Source: Ophiura sarsii
Lineage: Eukaryota; Echinodermata; Ophiuroidea; Amphilepidida; Ophiuridae
DNA: 64,000 bases
Assembly (NCBI GenBank): GCA_035610835.1
Contig: CM069450.1
Coordinates: 33,968,971 to 34,032,970 of the forward strand
Reading direction: 5' to 3'
The notes beneath the pieces are model-generated. The model did not search any database. It saw only the letters and a list, made by a program, of their open reading frames with translations, and had not been told where the DNA came from. The position numbers were made by a program, and so were the translations under genes. Each line of letters opens with the position of its first letter. Positions within the stretch are counted from its first letter, which is position 1. Shown one piece after another: positions 54,181-64,000 of the stretch.

Positions 54181-54304
54181 GTTGATAATTATAATGGGAG
54201 CCCTACGCCAGACATTTAATACAGCAAATTTGCAAACAGAGGGCTGAGTGTAGTATGTGAAACATGCCCCATGCATCATCTTAATAAACTCTGTGAACAT
54301 GTTA
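54181..54304 (+). pseudogene. Decayed tandem copy of TBC1D1/4 exon 4
   Basis: Its acceptor (TTATTATCCATTGCAG), body and donor region (GTTAAG/GTAGGT) parallel exon 4 over its whole length, including GTATGTGAAACATGCCCCAT. A one-base insertion near 54190 shifts the frame and leads to an early stop; in the alternative frame a TGA follows within 20 codons. It therefore cannot replace exon 4, although its splice signals still look usable. Confidence 0.9.
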
Positions 54305-54322
54305 AGGTAGGTATACCCTTAA

Positions 54323-54695
54323 AGGTATATTATGTGATCTTTCCAGAGAACGCCCTCAACATCGGAAAAAAATTGAAAACAGATGTTCTTGCAGATTTAC
54401 ATTTCTGATCATAAATCGTACATACATTCAAAGTTACAGGGCGATACGATTCTTAATTACTTCAAAATCATGGTATTAGAGTGAAAATAAACTTTCGGGT
54501 TAACACGACAGTTTATATTTTCACTCTAAATTCACTCTAAAACCATGATTTTGAGGTAATTAGGAATCGTATCGTTCTGTAACTTGGAATGTATGTACGA
54601 TTTATGATCAGAAATGTAAATCTGCAAGAACATCTACTTTCTAAAAAAAATCATGAATAGAGGGCGCTCTCTGGAAAAGATCACATAATATGCCT
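54323..54695. mobile_element. TTAA-flanked MITE, AGGYATATTATGTGATC family, long form
   Basis: TTAA on both sides (54319-54322 and 54696-54699). The ends AGGTATATTATGTGATCTTT and its complement are followed by nearly full internal self-complementarity around AACACGACAG. It begins 18 bp after the decayed exon copy. Confidence 0.88.
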
Positions 54696-54780
54696 TTAAT
54701 CCGGGGGATAGGGTGGGGGCACATTTCATTCAAAGACAGATATAATGCTTCTTCAAAATAAGTAAATAGGGTGGTTTTAC

Positions 54781-54975
54781 ACTTGGCTGTGATGGGTTCA
54801 CTGGAATACAATTTGCCATCATGAAGTTGCTTAGTTAGGATAATAATTCATCTTTCTCTCGTGGTGTGCGGTAAATGAAAAATTCATTTCTTCATTCGAG
54901 ATTTGAACCGGGACCTCCCAATCTCTAGACAGACAGGCTGCCAGCTGAGCTAATGAGGACAATTGGTATTTAAAA
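54781..54975 (-). repeat. tRNA-derived SINE (minus strand)
   Basis: On the minus strand the head reads GTCCTCATTAGCTCAGCTGG (A box) and GGTTCAAATCTCG (B box, about 54900), followed by a unique body to about 54781. No TTAA or CCCTAA ends, so it is distinct from the terminal-repeat elements. Confidence 0.65.
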
Positions 54976-55098
54976 CGTTAGAAATGTATCTAAAGCCTTT
55001 CTCCTTATTTCTCCCACTTTTCTAACAACAAGAATGTTGGAAATAATATTAATATTATTCTAACCAACTCTGCCATCTTGTTCAGGAGAAATGGAGTA

Positions 55099-55972
55099 CA
55101 GGGTGTGTCAAAAAAAGTGTACCATGAGGGGGGGGGGGGGGGGATAATTAAAAATACATTCCATGTTTTTGTTTTTAAAAAATGGACTGTTGGTAAGGCG
55201 TATTAGTCCTCTATCTAATACAATTCATCCCATCCAATTTCACCCTTTTACTCCCGAGATATGATCAATTCAGTTAAACGAGTGCAAATCCCGCTTTGGC
55301 GACTTTTGAACAAGAATTGCATTTTCAACTGAATCAGCAGCATTTGAGATTCCAAGGATTATTTATAGGATACATGTTTTGTTTAACCCCCTGAGAACTA
55401 CCGGCCGATTGGTTAAAAAAATGGATACATCATTTATTTAACCAATGAGAGACATTGTTAGAATAATTGTATCCCTGATAAAGATGGGAGTGAAACATTT
55501 TACACGCTGCATTTGAATTGGCTATTCATATGAGTACATCTTGTAATAAACCAATCAGAACCACTCTAAGATAGATAGGTAGACCCCAGGGGGTTAAAAT
55601 ACATCTAATATTCAAATATTCTGTGGTTTGTAATGGATAATGTGGATGAAAATGTGTTTTTCTGCTCAATTTGAACTAAACTGTCAACATTTTTATTGGT
55701 TTTATTGATCATGTTCAATTACACACTGGAAAAAGATTGTAATAAAAGAGTTCTCTGCACATGAAAAGTGGCCAAAGCTGAATTTTACATGCCTGAGTAG
55801 ATGTGCCATAATTTGAAAATGAATGCTCCAAAATGGATAGACATTTATTCTAATGACACATTAAAGATTACTGAACATGAGTATTACTATTTTACATCCA
55901 ATCTTTATATTTTTCATGGCCAATTTTTTTCCCTCATATTTCACATGGGACACTTTTTTTTGACACACCCTG
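55099..55972. mobile_element. TA-flanked mariner-like MITE
   Basis: TA at 55097-55098 and 55973-55974. The ends CAGGGTGTGTCAAAAAAAGT and its complement (with one extra A) are followed by the matching CCATGAGGG/CCCTCATAT region. 874 bp, no transposase frame. Confidence 0.85.
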
Positions 55973-55974
55973 TA

Positions 55975-56811
55975 TAGTACATGTACTTTCCACAAGATAA
56001 TTCTAGGGTTATTCATAACACCCATCAAGGTGTGAAACGATGATGTCAGCTTGGTGGGCAAGAACCGTAAAACCACCTAGTTTTGCGAGGTATTTAATTT
56101 TGCGAATATCGTGAGGACCTTAAAATTCTGAAAATAAATCCTCACAAAAATGTTGCCTTCTTGTAATTTGCGAAAATAAACTAGCCGCAAATGTTAAGTG
56201 TTTTACATTACTTTTAGTGGCTCTGTAACGTTTGCAAAAAATAGCTTGTTTGCTTGATGAGCTCTCATAATGTTGAAAGTGGGTTCAGTACCTGTTTTCC
56301 TTCCTAAATTTGTACAAAAAAGTGTAAATAAATGCATATTTAAAAACTTAAGCAAATGACAAGGATAAAATGTCATCAGACATTACGAGAATCAAAATAT
56401 ACTGCAGTTGAATTAATTTGACAGAAAGGAAAAGATCCCTGGAGGTACTCAATTACAGATGTTGAAAATCATCTTCTGTATTGTCATTTGCCTCAAAGAA
56501 ATGAAACAAATTACCCTGACGAAGAAAATCAAATCCTGTTTTACGGGCGGATGGACCTGTCAAGGTCGGTCGGGTTTATTTTTTATTTTTTATAATTTTG
56601 TTTAAAATATTCTTACCTAAAATGTCACAAAAATCGGGAATTTAAAAATAATTTTTTTTAACCTTCAAAGAGCAACGCTAGTATAACACCATACACAGAG
56701 AATGTCCAGTCTTCCAAAGTTTCCTAGCTCAATTGGGCTACAAAATAACAGACTCGTCAACAGGGGTTGCTATATTTCTTCTTCATTGTTGTGCGTAAAC
56801 AATTTCAGTCT
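55975..56811 (+). other. Gene-free stretch after the 55-kb MITE
   Basis: Holds a fragment with TATTTAATTTTGCGAA motifs (56080-56210) related to the MITE at 45818. A GGACCTGTCAAGGTCGGTCG fragment near 56550 belongs to the repeat noted near 44970. No exon recognised. Confidence 0.45.
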
Positions 56812-57026
56812 ACTGTAAAAGTGGACATTTTCGCACTACATTTATTATCGCTCTTTTCATGCTAAAATCAGCAAGCGCAAAAATAAAAATGCATGAATAT
56901 ATTCATTTTGTATACATGTAGGGCCATGGAAGGAAGCTCAAAATCGCAAAACTAAAAAACAAACAAAATTGTTCAAAATGTGCAAAGCGCAAAAATGTAC
57001 ACGCACGACAATTTCCACTTTACAGT
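56812..57026. mobile_element. TACTGTAAAAGTGG-ended MITE
   Basis: The left end TACTGTAAAAGTGGACATTT and right end AATTTCCACTTTACAGTA are inverted; the interior carries GCGCAAAAAT modules on both sides. Confidence 0.75.
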
Positions 57027-57331
57027 ATCCTATTTTAATAGTTAGCAGTATATTATTATGATACATGATTTGACATTCATAACCTGACACTTCCACACAC
57101 AAATCGCTTCACACTAATAATGGAATGGAAAAAAGTTGTTTGTTTGTTTTTACCTGACTGATAGATGATCATCCCAAGCTTCCCACTGTAATATGTTATT
57201 AAAAACCTTTTTATTTTTAAAATTTAAATAAATAGATAAATCAAGAAATCAATCGCCAAGTATACACATTTGGCAGTTTCCATCTTATTTCATTTATAGT
57301 AATAATCTGAAAGGAGTAATAAACACATAAG

Positions 57332-57572
57332 TTTGTATACACAAAAGAGTTAGATCGTGTCTAAAGTTAGACCTGGTCTAAATGAAATTTATTCATGCCT
57401 CAAAAGCTGATTGTCCTCTGCATTTTCATGAGATATTTTGTGCTATTTTTAAACTTTGCATCCAAATCTTTACAATTTATTAGCTAATTTGTGAAGGAAA
57501 TGTAATTAAAGGTGTCCATTTCACAAAACTAAAATCCACTTTATAGACCAGGTCTAACTTTTTGTGTATACA
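57332..57572. mobile_element. MITE with GTATACACAAAA ends
   Basis: GTATACACAAAAGAGTTAGA on the left and CTAACTTTTTGTGTATAC on the right are inverted; both arms contain AGACCTGGTCTA, itself a palindrome. Confidence 0.7.
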
Positions 57573-57815
57573 GACCCTTGGGTTCAAAGGAAGACTTACA
57601 CACACACAAACAAAATTATGATAACAGGAAAATAAAACCATTTTCCTGACCTCAACAAATAAATTAAAGTTCGTCTGATTTGTTATTAGATTGGAGAGAC
57701 GTGTTTTGTGTACGAATCCAATTAAGTGGTGATAGTATTCTATCTTTTCAGCTATGTTTCCCATGAGACCAGCCTGTCTTAGAAAATAAAGACAAAAACA
57801 CCAACCCTGATCATA
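57573..57815. other. Gene-free stretch
   Basis: A 144-codon minus-strand frame runs through here (57480-57914) but crosses two different MITE ends and has no domain, so it is not called as a gene. Confidence 0.45.
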
Positions 57816-58072
57816 TATGTGACCAGTCGCGTCAAAAAGGACATGTTGTCGGCAAACACAGTTTTGAGATAGAGGGCAATATATTTGGTGAAATATAAAG
57901 AAAATAAAAGACAAAAATATGCTTCTTCAATTCATATCTTGTGATTACAAAGTCCGATTACATTCAACAAGGTATCATTTCAAAGCTTAAAATGTTCTCT
58001 TTCAAATCATACCAATAACTCAGAATTGACTCGGGCCTCCAACATGTCCATTGTGACGTGACGGGTCACATA
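57816..58072. mobile_element. TATGTGACC-ended MITE, copy 1
   Basis: The ends TATGTGACCAGTCGCGTC and GACGTGACGGGTCACATA are inverted. A nearly identical copy lies at 59266-59522 in the same orientation (shared AAGGACATGTTGTCGGCAAA). Confidence 0.85.
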
Positions 58073-59265
58073 TTTCACAGACTATGGCCAGTGTGCCAAT
58101 TCAGTATAGGTAATATCTTGCGGGGACAGCAGTGTGTCTTGAATCACATCGTAGGTAGTTGACTTCCAGAATAGTGACAAAGTTTTCTCAGGCCGTTTTA
58201 CAAGTTGCTTTTCTTTCTAATTTAATCGTCATCTATAGATGATGTGACCGTTGTTTACAAACAGTAGTGTTTACAAATTGATTAGTCTGCCTGGTCTGAA
58301 GACATGCTAGAGGTACTACATGTAGTCTATGACTACTGCATACATACTATTCAAAAGCAAAATACTAATCACTGAGCGCCAATTTTAAAAGCCCCTGCCC
58401 TTACGGTACGTACGCTTACTGCCGGGCAACCAGAGTTAGTACCTGGTCTCTCATTGTGCTAGAGATGCAGACCATAACTACTGCACTATTCTACACCGTA
58501 AGTAATGATCAATATTCAATTGTGAATTTAATTTACAAAGCACATTCCCTGTAGGTGCGCACGCACATACTGCTGGGCATTACGTCACAGGTCACATCAT
58601 CTATACAAGAAGGATTAAAACTCTAGATGAAATAATGATCAAAGCGCATGCACATACTGCTGGGCATTACGTCACAGGTCACATCATCTATACAAGAAGG
58701 ATTAAAACTCTAAGATGAAATGATGATCAATATGTGTCACTTGTTAAGATGGCACATTTGAATAGTGCGCTATTTGCTTGGGTAGTTTAAATTCTTTCAT
58801 GGACGCATGATATTTGGGAATGTGTTGCTTCAGTGCTTTGAAGTCCATTATATATCGCAGCGAAACGAATAACATCTAAGCGATGCCGATATCATTGTGG
58901 CTCCTCTAACGTTAAATGGAATAGATCCAAATCAATAACCGATCGGCCAATGTTTATGAATCTACTATAATCCCCCAAAACTACCCCACCCCAAAATAAC
59001 TGGAGTTTAGGGATAAATTTGTTTTCACGTTTGTTTGTTTGGCGTTATTCCACTGACCCAAGGAAATCTACACCAAATCTTGTCTGTTCAAGAGAGATGT
59101 GGGACCCAGTCTTACAAACCTACAGAAACAAACCAATGTTACATAATTCTCACAAAAAAATCATTGACTGACCACTGAGCTGACCAGTATTATTCGGAGC
59201 TTCACATTTTGAAATATAATTTGTACCAGGAACTTTTGATAAAGTTTAGGGAATGTAAGACAGAA
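58073..59265. other. Gene-free stretch with a short tandem duplication
   Basis: A segment of about 87 bp (from GCACATACTGCTGGGCATTA through AGAAGGATTAAAACTC) occurs twice in tandem at about 58557-58730. The remainder shows no gene or element boundary. Confidence 0.55.
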
Positions 59266-59522
59266 TATGTGACCAGTCGCATCAAAAAGGACATGTTGTC
59301 GGCAAACGCAGTTTTGAGATAGAGGCCAATATATTTGGTGAAATATAAAGAAAATAATAGAAAAAAATATGCTTCTTCAAATCATATCTTGTTTTTACAA
59401 AGTCTAATTACCTTCAACATGGTATCATTTCAAAGCTTAAAATGTGCTCTTTCAAGTAATACCAATAACTCAGATTTGACCCGGGCCTCCAACATGTCCA
59501 TTTTGATGTGACGGGTCACATA
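59266..59522. mobile_element. TATGTGACC-ended MITE, copy 2
   Basis: Same ends and length as copy 1, with scattered substitutions. Confidence 0.85.
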
Positions 59523-60352
59523 TATTAGTGGATTTGTTGGAAGAAGAAAAAAAATCTAAATGGTGTTTTTTTAAATAAATAAATAAAATTAGTACAAAAT
59601 GTGGGAAAAAGTCTCCCCCCAAATGAATAATGAATGAAAAACCCCACAAAATTCTGACTGATTTTTTTTTTATCCAAAGAAATAATATGTCTCTCAACCA
59701 AAGTGTGTAACAGATAGGTGGCATGACACATCCAATGCCTATCTATCTGGTCCATCAGTTGTACTTTGGACACATTTATTTATTTATTTATTCAATTATT
59801 GTACCGGAACTAAATTTTCCCAAACATTACATTTGTTTTATGTCCTCATATTGGACGGGGAGCAGAATTTGAATATTTGAATAGGTCTGTACTTATAAAT
59901 GATTTCTGCAGATATTATTTACCACAAATTATAGGCCAGACAAACATTGCATTTGTTTTACATCCTCATATTGGATGGGGGAGCAGAATTTGAATATTTT
60001 AATAGGCCTATACTTATTTATTTAAAAAAATAATTGCTGCAGATATCATTTACTACAAATTATAGGCCAGACAAGCATACATTTGTTTTATGTCCTCATA
60101 TTGGATGGGGAGCAGAATTTGAATATTTTAATAGGCCAATACTCATTTAAAAAATGATTGCTGCTGATATTATTTACTACAAATTATTGGCCAGACAAAC
60201 ATTACATTTGTTTTATGTCCTCATATTGGATGGGAGCAGAATTTGAATATTTTAATAGGCCGATACTTATTTAAAAAATAATTGCTGCTGATATCATTTA
60301 CTACAAATTATAGGCCAGACAAACATACATTTGTTTTACGTCCTCATACTGG

Positions 60353-60656
60353 GCATATATCTGATCCCGTCCACAACTTGTGTCCCAGGACCACAAGTGT
60401 TTATATTTTGACACCGCTGAAATGATATTCATGAACAAAGTTATGTCAAAACACTCAGGGGGGTTGGTGGTCGGAGAGGTAAAAACAAGGATGGCAAAAC
60501 AAGGATGACAACTCGCTAAAACAATAAATATGGGATATCCTACATTCTTAAACTATTTTGTTAGTGTTATTGCGCTTTATTCCATTTTGGGCGCCAAGGC
60601 GGAATACATTTAATTATGGTCCTGGGGCACAAGTTGCGGACGGGATAAGATATATG
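60353..60656. mobile_element. MITE with 11-bp flanking repeat
   Basis: CCTCATACTGG flanks both sides (60342-60352 and 60657-60667). The ends GCATATATCTGATCCCGTCC and GGACGGGATAAGATATAT are inverted through ACTTGTG. The flank spelling TACTGG differs from the TATTGG of other array units, which supports a true insertion duplication rather than two array units. Confidence 0.75.
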
Positions 60657-60694
60657 CCTCATACTGGATGGGGAGCAGAATTTGAATATTTTAA

Positions 60695-60930
60695 CCCTAT
60701 TAAACTCCTGGGCATTTTTTAGACAAAATATACTTTTTTGTCGTTGAAAATCACTCTTCACCAGCGCCGGGGATTGAACCCGGGCCACCGGCGCGGAAGT
60801 CCTACGCCTAACTGATTGTGCCAAAAGGTCAGCATGAAAAAGTTTACTTTTCCGAGACCCATTTGATAGCCCGGCAGATCGTGGCACTAGATAGCACTGT
60901 AGGGATTTGTAGGAATGAGACGGGATAGGG
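60695..60930 (-). mobile_element. TTAA-flanked tRNA-like element, family C
   Basis: TTAA on both sides (60691-60694 and 60931-60934). 236 bp, from CCCTATTAAACTCC to GACGGGATAGGG. On the minus strand: CTATCAAAT in the TATA position, the hairpin AAAAGTAAACTTTT, then a tRNA-like part (about 60761-60828). That part has A-box-like TGGCACAATCAG and B box GGTTCAATCCC. The surrounding array units provide the empty site. Confidence 0.88.
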
Positions 60931-60934
60931 TTAA

Positions 60935-61794
60935 CAGACCTATACCTATTTAGAATTGATTGCTGCAGATGTTATACAAGGCCAAAGGTAGGTATGGATA
61001 TTGATTATTCCATGTAAAACACTTTCAAATATGAAGAAACTTTAAAAAATTCAATAAGTACACATAAACTACATGCTTACCAGGAGATTACAGTCTGCTT
61101 TGCCTTTAAAATCCTTAAGTTGTGTGATACCCTTTTTATCCCTTAATATTTGGATTGTGTATAAAATTATTGATCAAAAAAATTAATAAAAATAAAAAAA
61201 TAAAAAAAAAAAAAAAAAAAAATAAAAACAATTTTGAGATACAAATTCGAACTTGTTGTGCCTTCAGGTGCATCTTCAATTGTTGCATGGAGAATACCAT
61301 ATTTGAGTTCAAATTTAGTTTAATCATCATAATATGCCATTGCTGGCCTTCAATACAAGTTTGTGTCAAATTAATTAATGAAACTTGATGAAACTTAATC
61401 CTACAAAAGAGGTACGGTAGCCCATAGTCTAATGTGTATTATTATGGAATAAATCTGTGTAACTCAGTCATAGTCATACAACAATAGAATTCTTTGCACT
61501 AGACTAATTTGTTTAACATTTAGAACCATTATTGTTATAGTGTAATTCCAATAAAATCTTAATAAGCATTCTGACCACCAAAAGGTAGCAAAACCTGAAA
61601 CGCTGTCATAATTGCATCAACCCCATGTTGGTTCCTAGCGTTTTTACTTCATTGACGTCAACGTTTCACTTCAGCCCCTGAAGCTCTCGAGAGCGGTCTC
61701 TGTGTGGGTGTGAGTACACAATACCGGGAGGCAGGTGATGACTGTATTGTGTTGAAAAACAAAGATGGTGTACAAAAGCATTAAGTATAGAAAT
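60935..61794. other. Gene-free stretch
   Basis: Includes an A-run of more than 20 bases near 61198-61222. No exon or element was recognised. Confidence 0.45.
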
Positions 61795-62705
61795 TGCTGT
61801 CAAATGGCTATGTTCCTATTATCAATATAAACACTTACATCGTAATAATATACTTAAATTATTAATGGCATACACAGATATGTTTTTGTGTACATACATA
61901 GGGATGGGTGGGATGCATGCTGGGAAGGAGTTTGATATGAAATAGAGATGCTCATTCTTTCTTGCCTAACGCTTTTAGACCCCAAAAAATGGTTCATGAT
62001 ATGAACAGTCTTTTTTGTCAAAATGTTATATACAAACACTGTCAAATTATTTTGTTCCTATTATCAGGGGTACCATTAAGACCCCAAAAGTAGGGGGTCT
62101 GTTTACCCCCGAGCATGCAAAGAATCCAAAAATGGGGGATGAAAATACATTTTTGGGGGTGAAAAATAAAATATATTTGGGCCATATAGCAACCATAGTC
62201 TACAGGCCCAAAAGTGGGGGTGTGTGATTACATCGCAAGCTTCAAAAAGTCCCAATATGAGAGGGAAACACTATCCCTGCCTATTATCATTATAAACACT
62301 TGTAATATGTACTTCAATTATCGATGAAATAACACAGATCCATATCTGTGTACATAAAGATGCATGCTGGTGACCAGAATGAAACAGAGATTTTATAAAT
62401 AGATGTATGACCATTTTTGCCGATAGCTTGTTGACCGAATTGGTCTCTGAGACAGCCTCGTTTGGCCTGAAACCCTTTCAATACTGTCAAAAGATTTTGA
62501 TCTTATTATCACTATAAATAAAACACTTATAGGTGTAATAAATACTTCAATTATTAATTAGAAACACAAGATTCATTTCTGCCGCATATAGGTGGGATGT
62601 GTGCTGCATAAAGATAATAGAGTGTAAATAAACGTATGACTCTAGTTTTGCTGGTAGCTTTTGACCAAATGCTCTCTGATTACAAATCTTGTTTGCCGAA
62701 ACACT
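61795..62705. repeat. Degenerate tandem repeat, unit about 230 bp
   Basis: Modules TTATCAATATAAACACTTAC, CACAGAT.. and GATGCATGCTGG recur near 61818, 62284 and 62508, with CTTTTGACCAAATGCTCTCT-type ends. An unrelated G-rich piece (62065-62270, with repeated AAAAGTGGGGG) lies between the first two. Confidence 0.6.
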
Positions 62706-62709
62706 TTAA

Positions 62710-62978
62710 CCCTAAAGCGACTACACCACACGGCAACAGATTCTTTTTCCGACCCCAAAAATTCACCAGAAATGGCCCCCGCTCCCGGGATTTGAACCCC
62801 GGACCTCCTGCACCAAAGCCCAGCTGCCAATCCACTACACCACGGCTCCACTACACCTCAGCTCAGTATATTCGCCTCGTTATATAGTCTGGGTCCATTT
62901 TGGAGCCCAAAAACGTGCACATGTGGTTATAAAAACAGGCTGGCCGTGTTGTTGCCGTGTGGTGTAGTAGGGTTAGGG
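62710..62978 (-). mobile_element. TTAA-flanked tRNA-like element, family D, copy 2
   Basis: TTAA before (62706-62709), TTAT after. 269 bp with 28-bp inverted ends containing CTACACCACACGGCAAC. On the minus strand it carries TATATAACGAGGCGAATATA and then a tRNA-like part (62781-62850) with A box TGGTGTAGTGG and a perfect B box GGTTCAAATCC. The GAGCC and GGGAGC ends are only partly complementary. Confidence 0.88.
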
Positions 62979-63041
62979 TTATAGTGATGAAAATTACAAC
63001 ATTTTGGAATGAAAAAAAAAGAGAAAACAAATGCTGATTAA

Positions 63042-63924
63042 CCCTAACCCTACTACACCACACGGCAACTGATTATTTTTCCGACCCCCAAAATTCACCA
63101 GAAATGTCCCCCCGGGATTTGAACCCTGGACCTCCTGCACCAAAGTCCAGCTGCCAATCCACCACACCAGTCAATAGTTAGGTCACCCATGCATGCCCTA
63201 TATGAAAGCTATGAAGATTGTTAAACGGGGTCAGTCGTCACAAACATGCACAAACACAATAGCTAAACGACATTGCTTTTGTCAACACTCCCTACACAGA
63301 GGACTACAGTGCAAATCTCTACTATTTTCGCTATGTAATCTCTATGGCGGATTTCATTCCGTTGTATGAAGCTATAATGTTTGCGTGGTCTTCGCTATCT
63401 CCAAGCAGATAGAACAATACGTACATGGACTTTTTTGTAGACGAGGGTTCATTTCATGATTTGGTGAGGTTTAGAATGAGTTAGGATTCCTGTAATTTCG
63501 AAGACCACAGATTTTCAAAACGTGAATTTTCCAACATTTTACGACATAAATTTGGTCACAAAACGTGTTTAATACTATCCATTCTACCGTTCCGCAGATG
63601 CTAATGACCCTCCTCTAAAATTCTACATGATTTTTAACACGTTTCTCAGTTTTTGAGATGCCCAAATAGACCATTTTCCGAAGCTATTTCTAGCAAATAT
63701 TGTAGTCACTGAGACTCCATTGTTTTCTTGCGTATAACAAAATCTGACACGTAGCGTGACCTCCCTGCTGGCTGACACCACTTCTCCACTACACCTTGGC
63801 TCAGTATATTCGCCTCATTATATTATTATATAGTCTGGGTCCATTTTGGAGCCCAAAAACGAGCACGCTGGGTTATAAAAACAGGCTGGCCGTGTTGTTG
63901 CCATGTGGTGTAGTAGGGTTAGGG
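63042..63924 (-). mobile_element. TTAA-flanked tRNA-like element, family D, copy 3 (interrupted)
   Basis: TTAA on both sides (63038-63041 and 63925-63928). The ends CCCTAACCCTACTACACCAC and GTGGTGTAGTAGGGTTAGGG fit the family. It follows copy 2 after a 63-bp A-rich stretch in the same orientation. The tRNA-like part is at about 63111-63180; just beyond its 5' end the element is split by a foreign insert of about 600 bp. Confidence 0.85.
63181..63783. mobile_element. Unclassified insert inside the family D copy
   Basis: Comparison with the copy at 62710 places the insert between ACCACACCA and CCACTACACC. The ends show only a weak inverted match (TTAGGTCACCC on the left, GCGTGACCTCC on the right). 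No coding potential was seen. Confidence 0.5.
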
Positions 63925-64000
63925 TTAATAGGATTACCATCAAACGACTTTGTTTGTTACTCGTTACAAACACTTGTATTATTAATGACAAACTAACCTG

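Larger units (their letters stand above)
59780..60950. repeat. Tandem array, unit about 120-130 bp, with two nested elements
   Basis: Units begin near 59821, 59941, 60072, 60197 and 60320 with CAAACATTACATTTGTTTTA-like sequence. They carry GTCCTCATATTGGATGGGGA, GCAGAATTTGAATATTTTAA and TAGGCC plus ATTGCTGC. The fifth unit is split by the element at 60353-60656, and the following GAATATTTTAA site by the one at 60695-60930. Confidence 0.9.

Noticed and set aside
57480..57914. 144-codon open frame on the minus strand
   Set aside because: It crosses the edges of two unrelated MITEs, shows no domain and has AT-driven composition.

Overview
The window looks like a piece of an animal nuclear genome, AT-rich, intron-containing and very densely packed with small DNA transposons. 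Three real genes can be supported from split, in-phase coding exons with consensus splice sites. The TTAGGG-type motifs, the tRNA-derived SINEs, a CR1/Jockey-like LINE tail, a Ty3/gypsy relic and the many TTAA- and TA-flanked MITEs suggest a marine invertebrate, most likely a non-vertebrate deuterostome. Other invertebrates are not excluded.

Layout. 1-12.9 kb: no host gene; tandem repeats, a short gypsy-type LTR element (4437-7700) with a different MITE nested in each LTR, a truncated LINE (8.1-8.9 kb) and a 941-bp tandem duplication (8922-10803). 12.9-17.8 kb (+): an RWDD2-type gene (RWD domain plus DUF1115) with one shared first coding exon and two complete alternative terminal exons, each with its own polyadenylation signal. 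17.8-28.7 kb (-): a gene for a secreted or membrane protein (signal-peptide exon, a basic-site exon and a 30-nt microexon, all phase 1), spread through MITE-filled introns; its 3' end was not found. 35.0-54.1 kb (+): the 5' part of a TBC1D1/TBC1D4 (AS160) RabGAP gene, four coding exons covering both N-terminal PTB domains; the TBC catalytic domain must lie beyond the window. The last of these exons has a decayed tandem copy 52 bp downstream.

The most unusual content is a group of 236-275-bp TTAA-flanked elements whose ends read CCCTAA...TTAGGG or a close variant. Each carries a tRNA-like Pol III gene (A box and B box), usually with an upstream TATATA motif and a hairpin between TATA and A box. 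At least four families are present (23.6-24.2, 38.7-39.3 with 50.3-50.9, 60.7-60.9, and 29.5 with 62.7-63.9 kb). Most occur as head-to-tail pairs separated by short A/T-rich spacers. Their insertion boundaries are shown by empty sites within this same window. Other TTAA families (AGGGRCATT, AGGYATATTATG and TTTAAGGG types), TA-flanked mariner-like MITEs and hAT-like MITEs with 8-bp duplications fill most of the remaining sequence, often nested. No CRISPR array, rRNA gene or clearly functional tRNA gene was seen.
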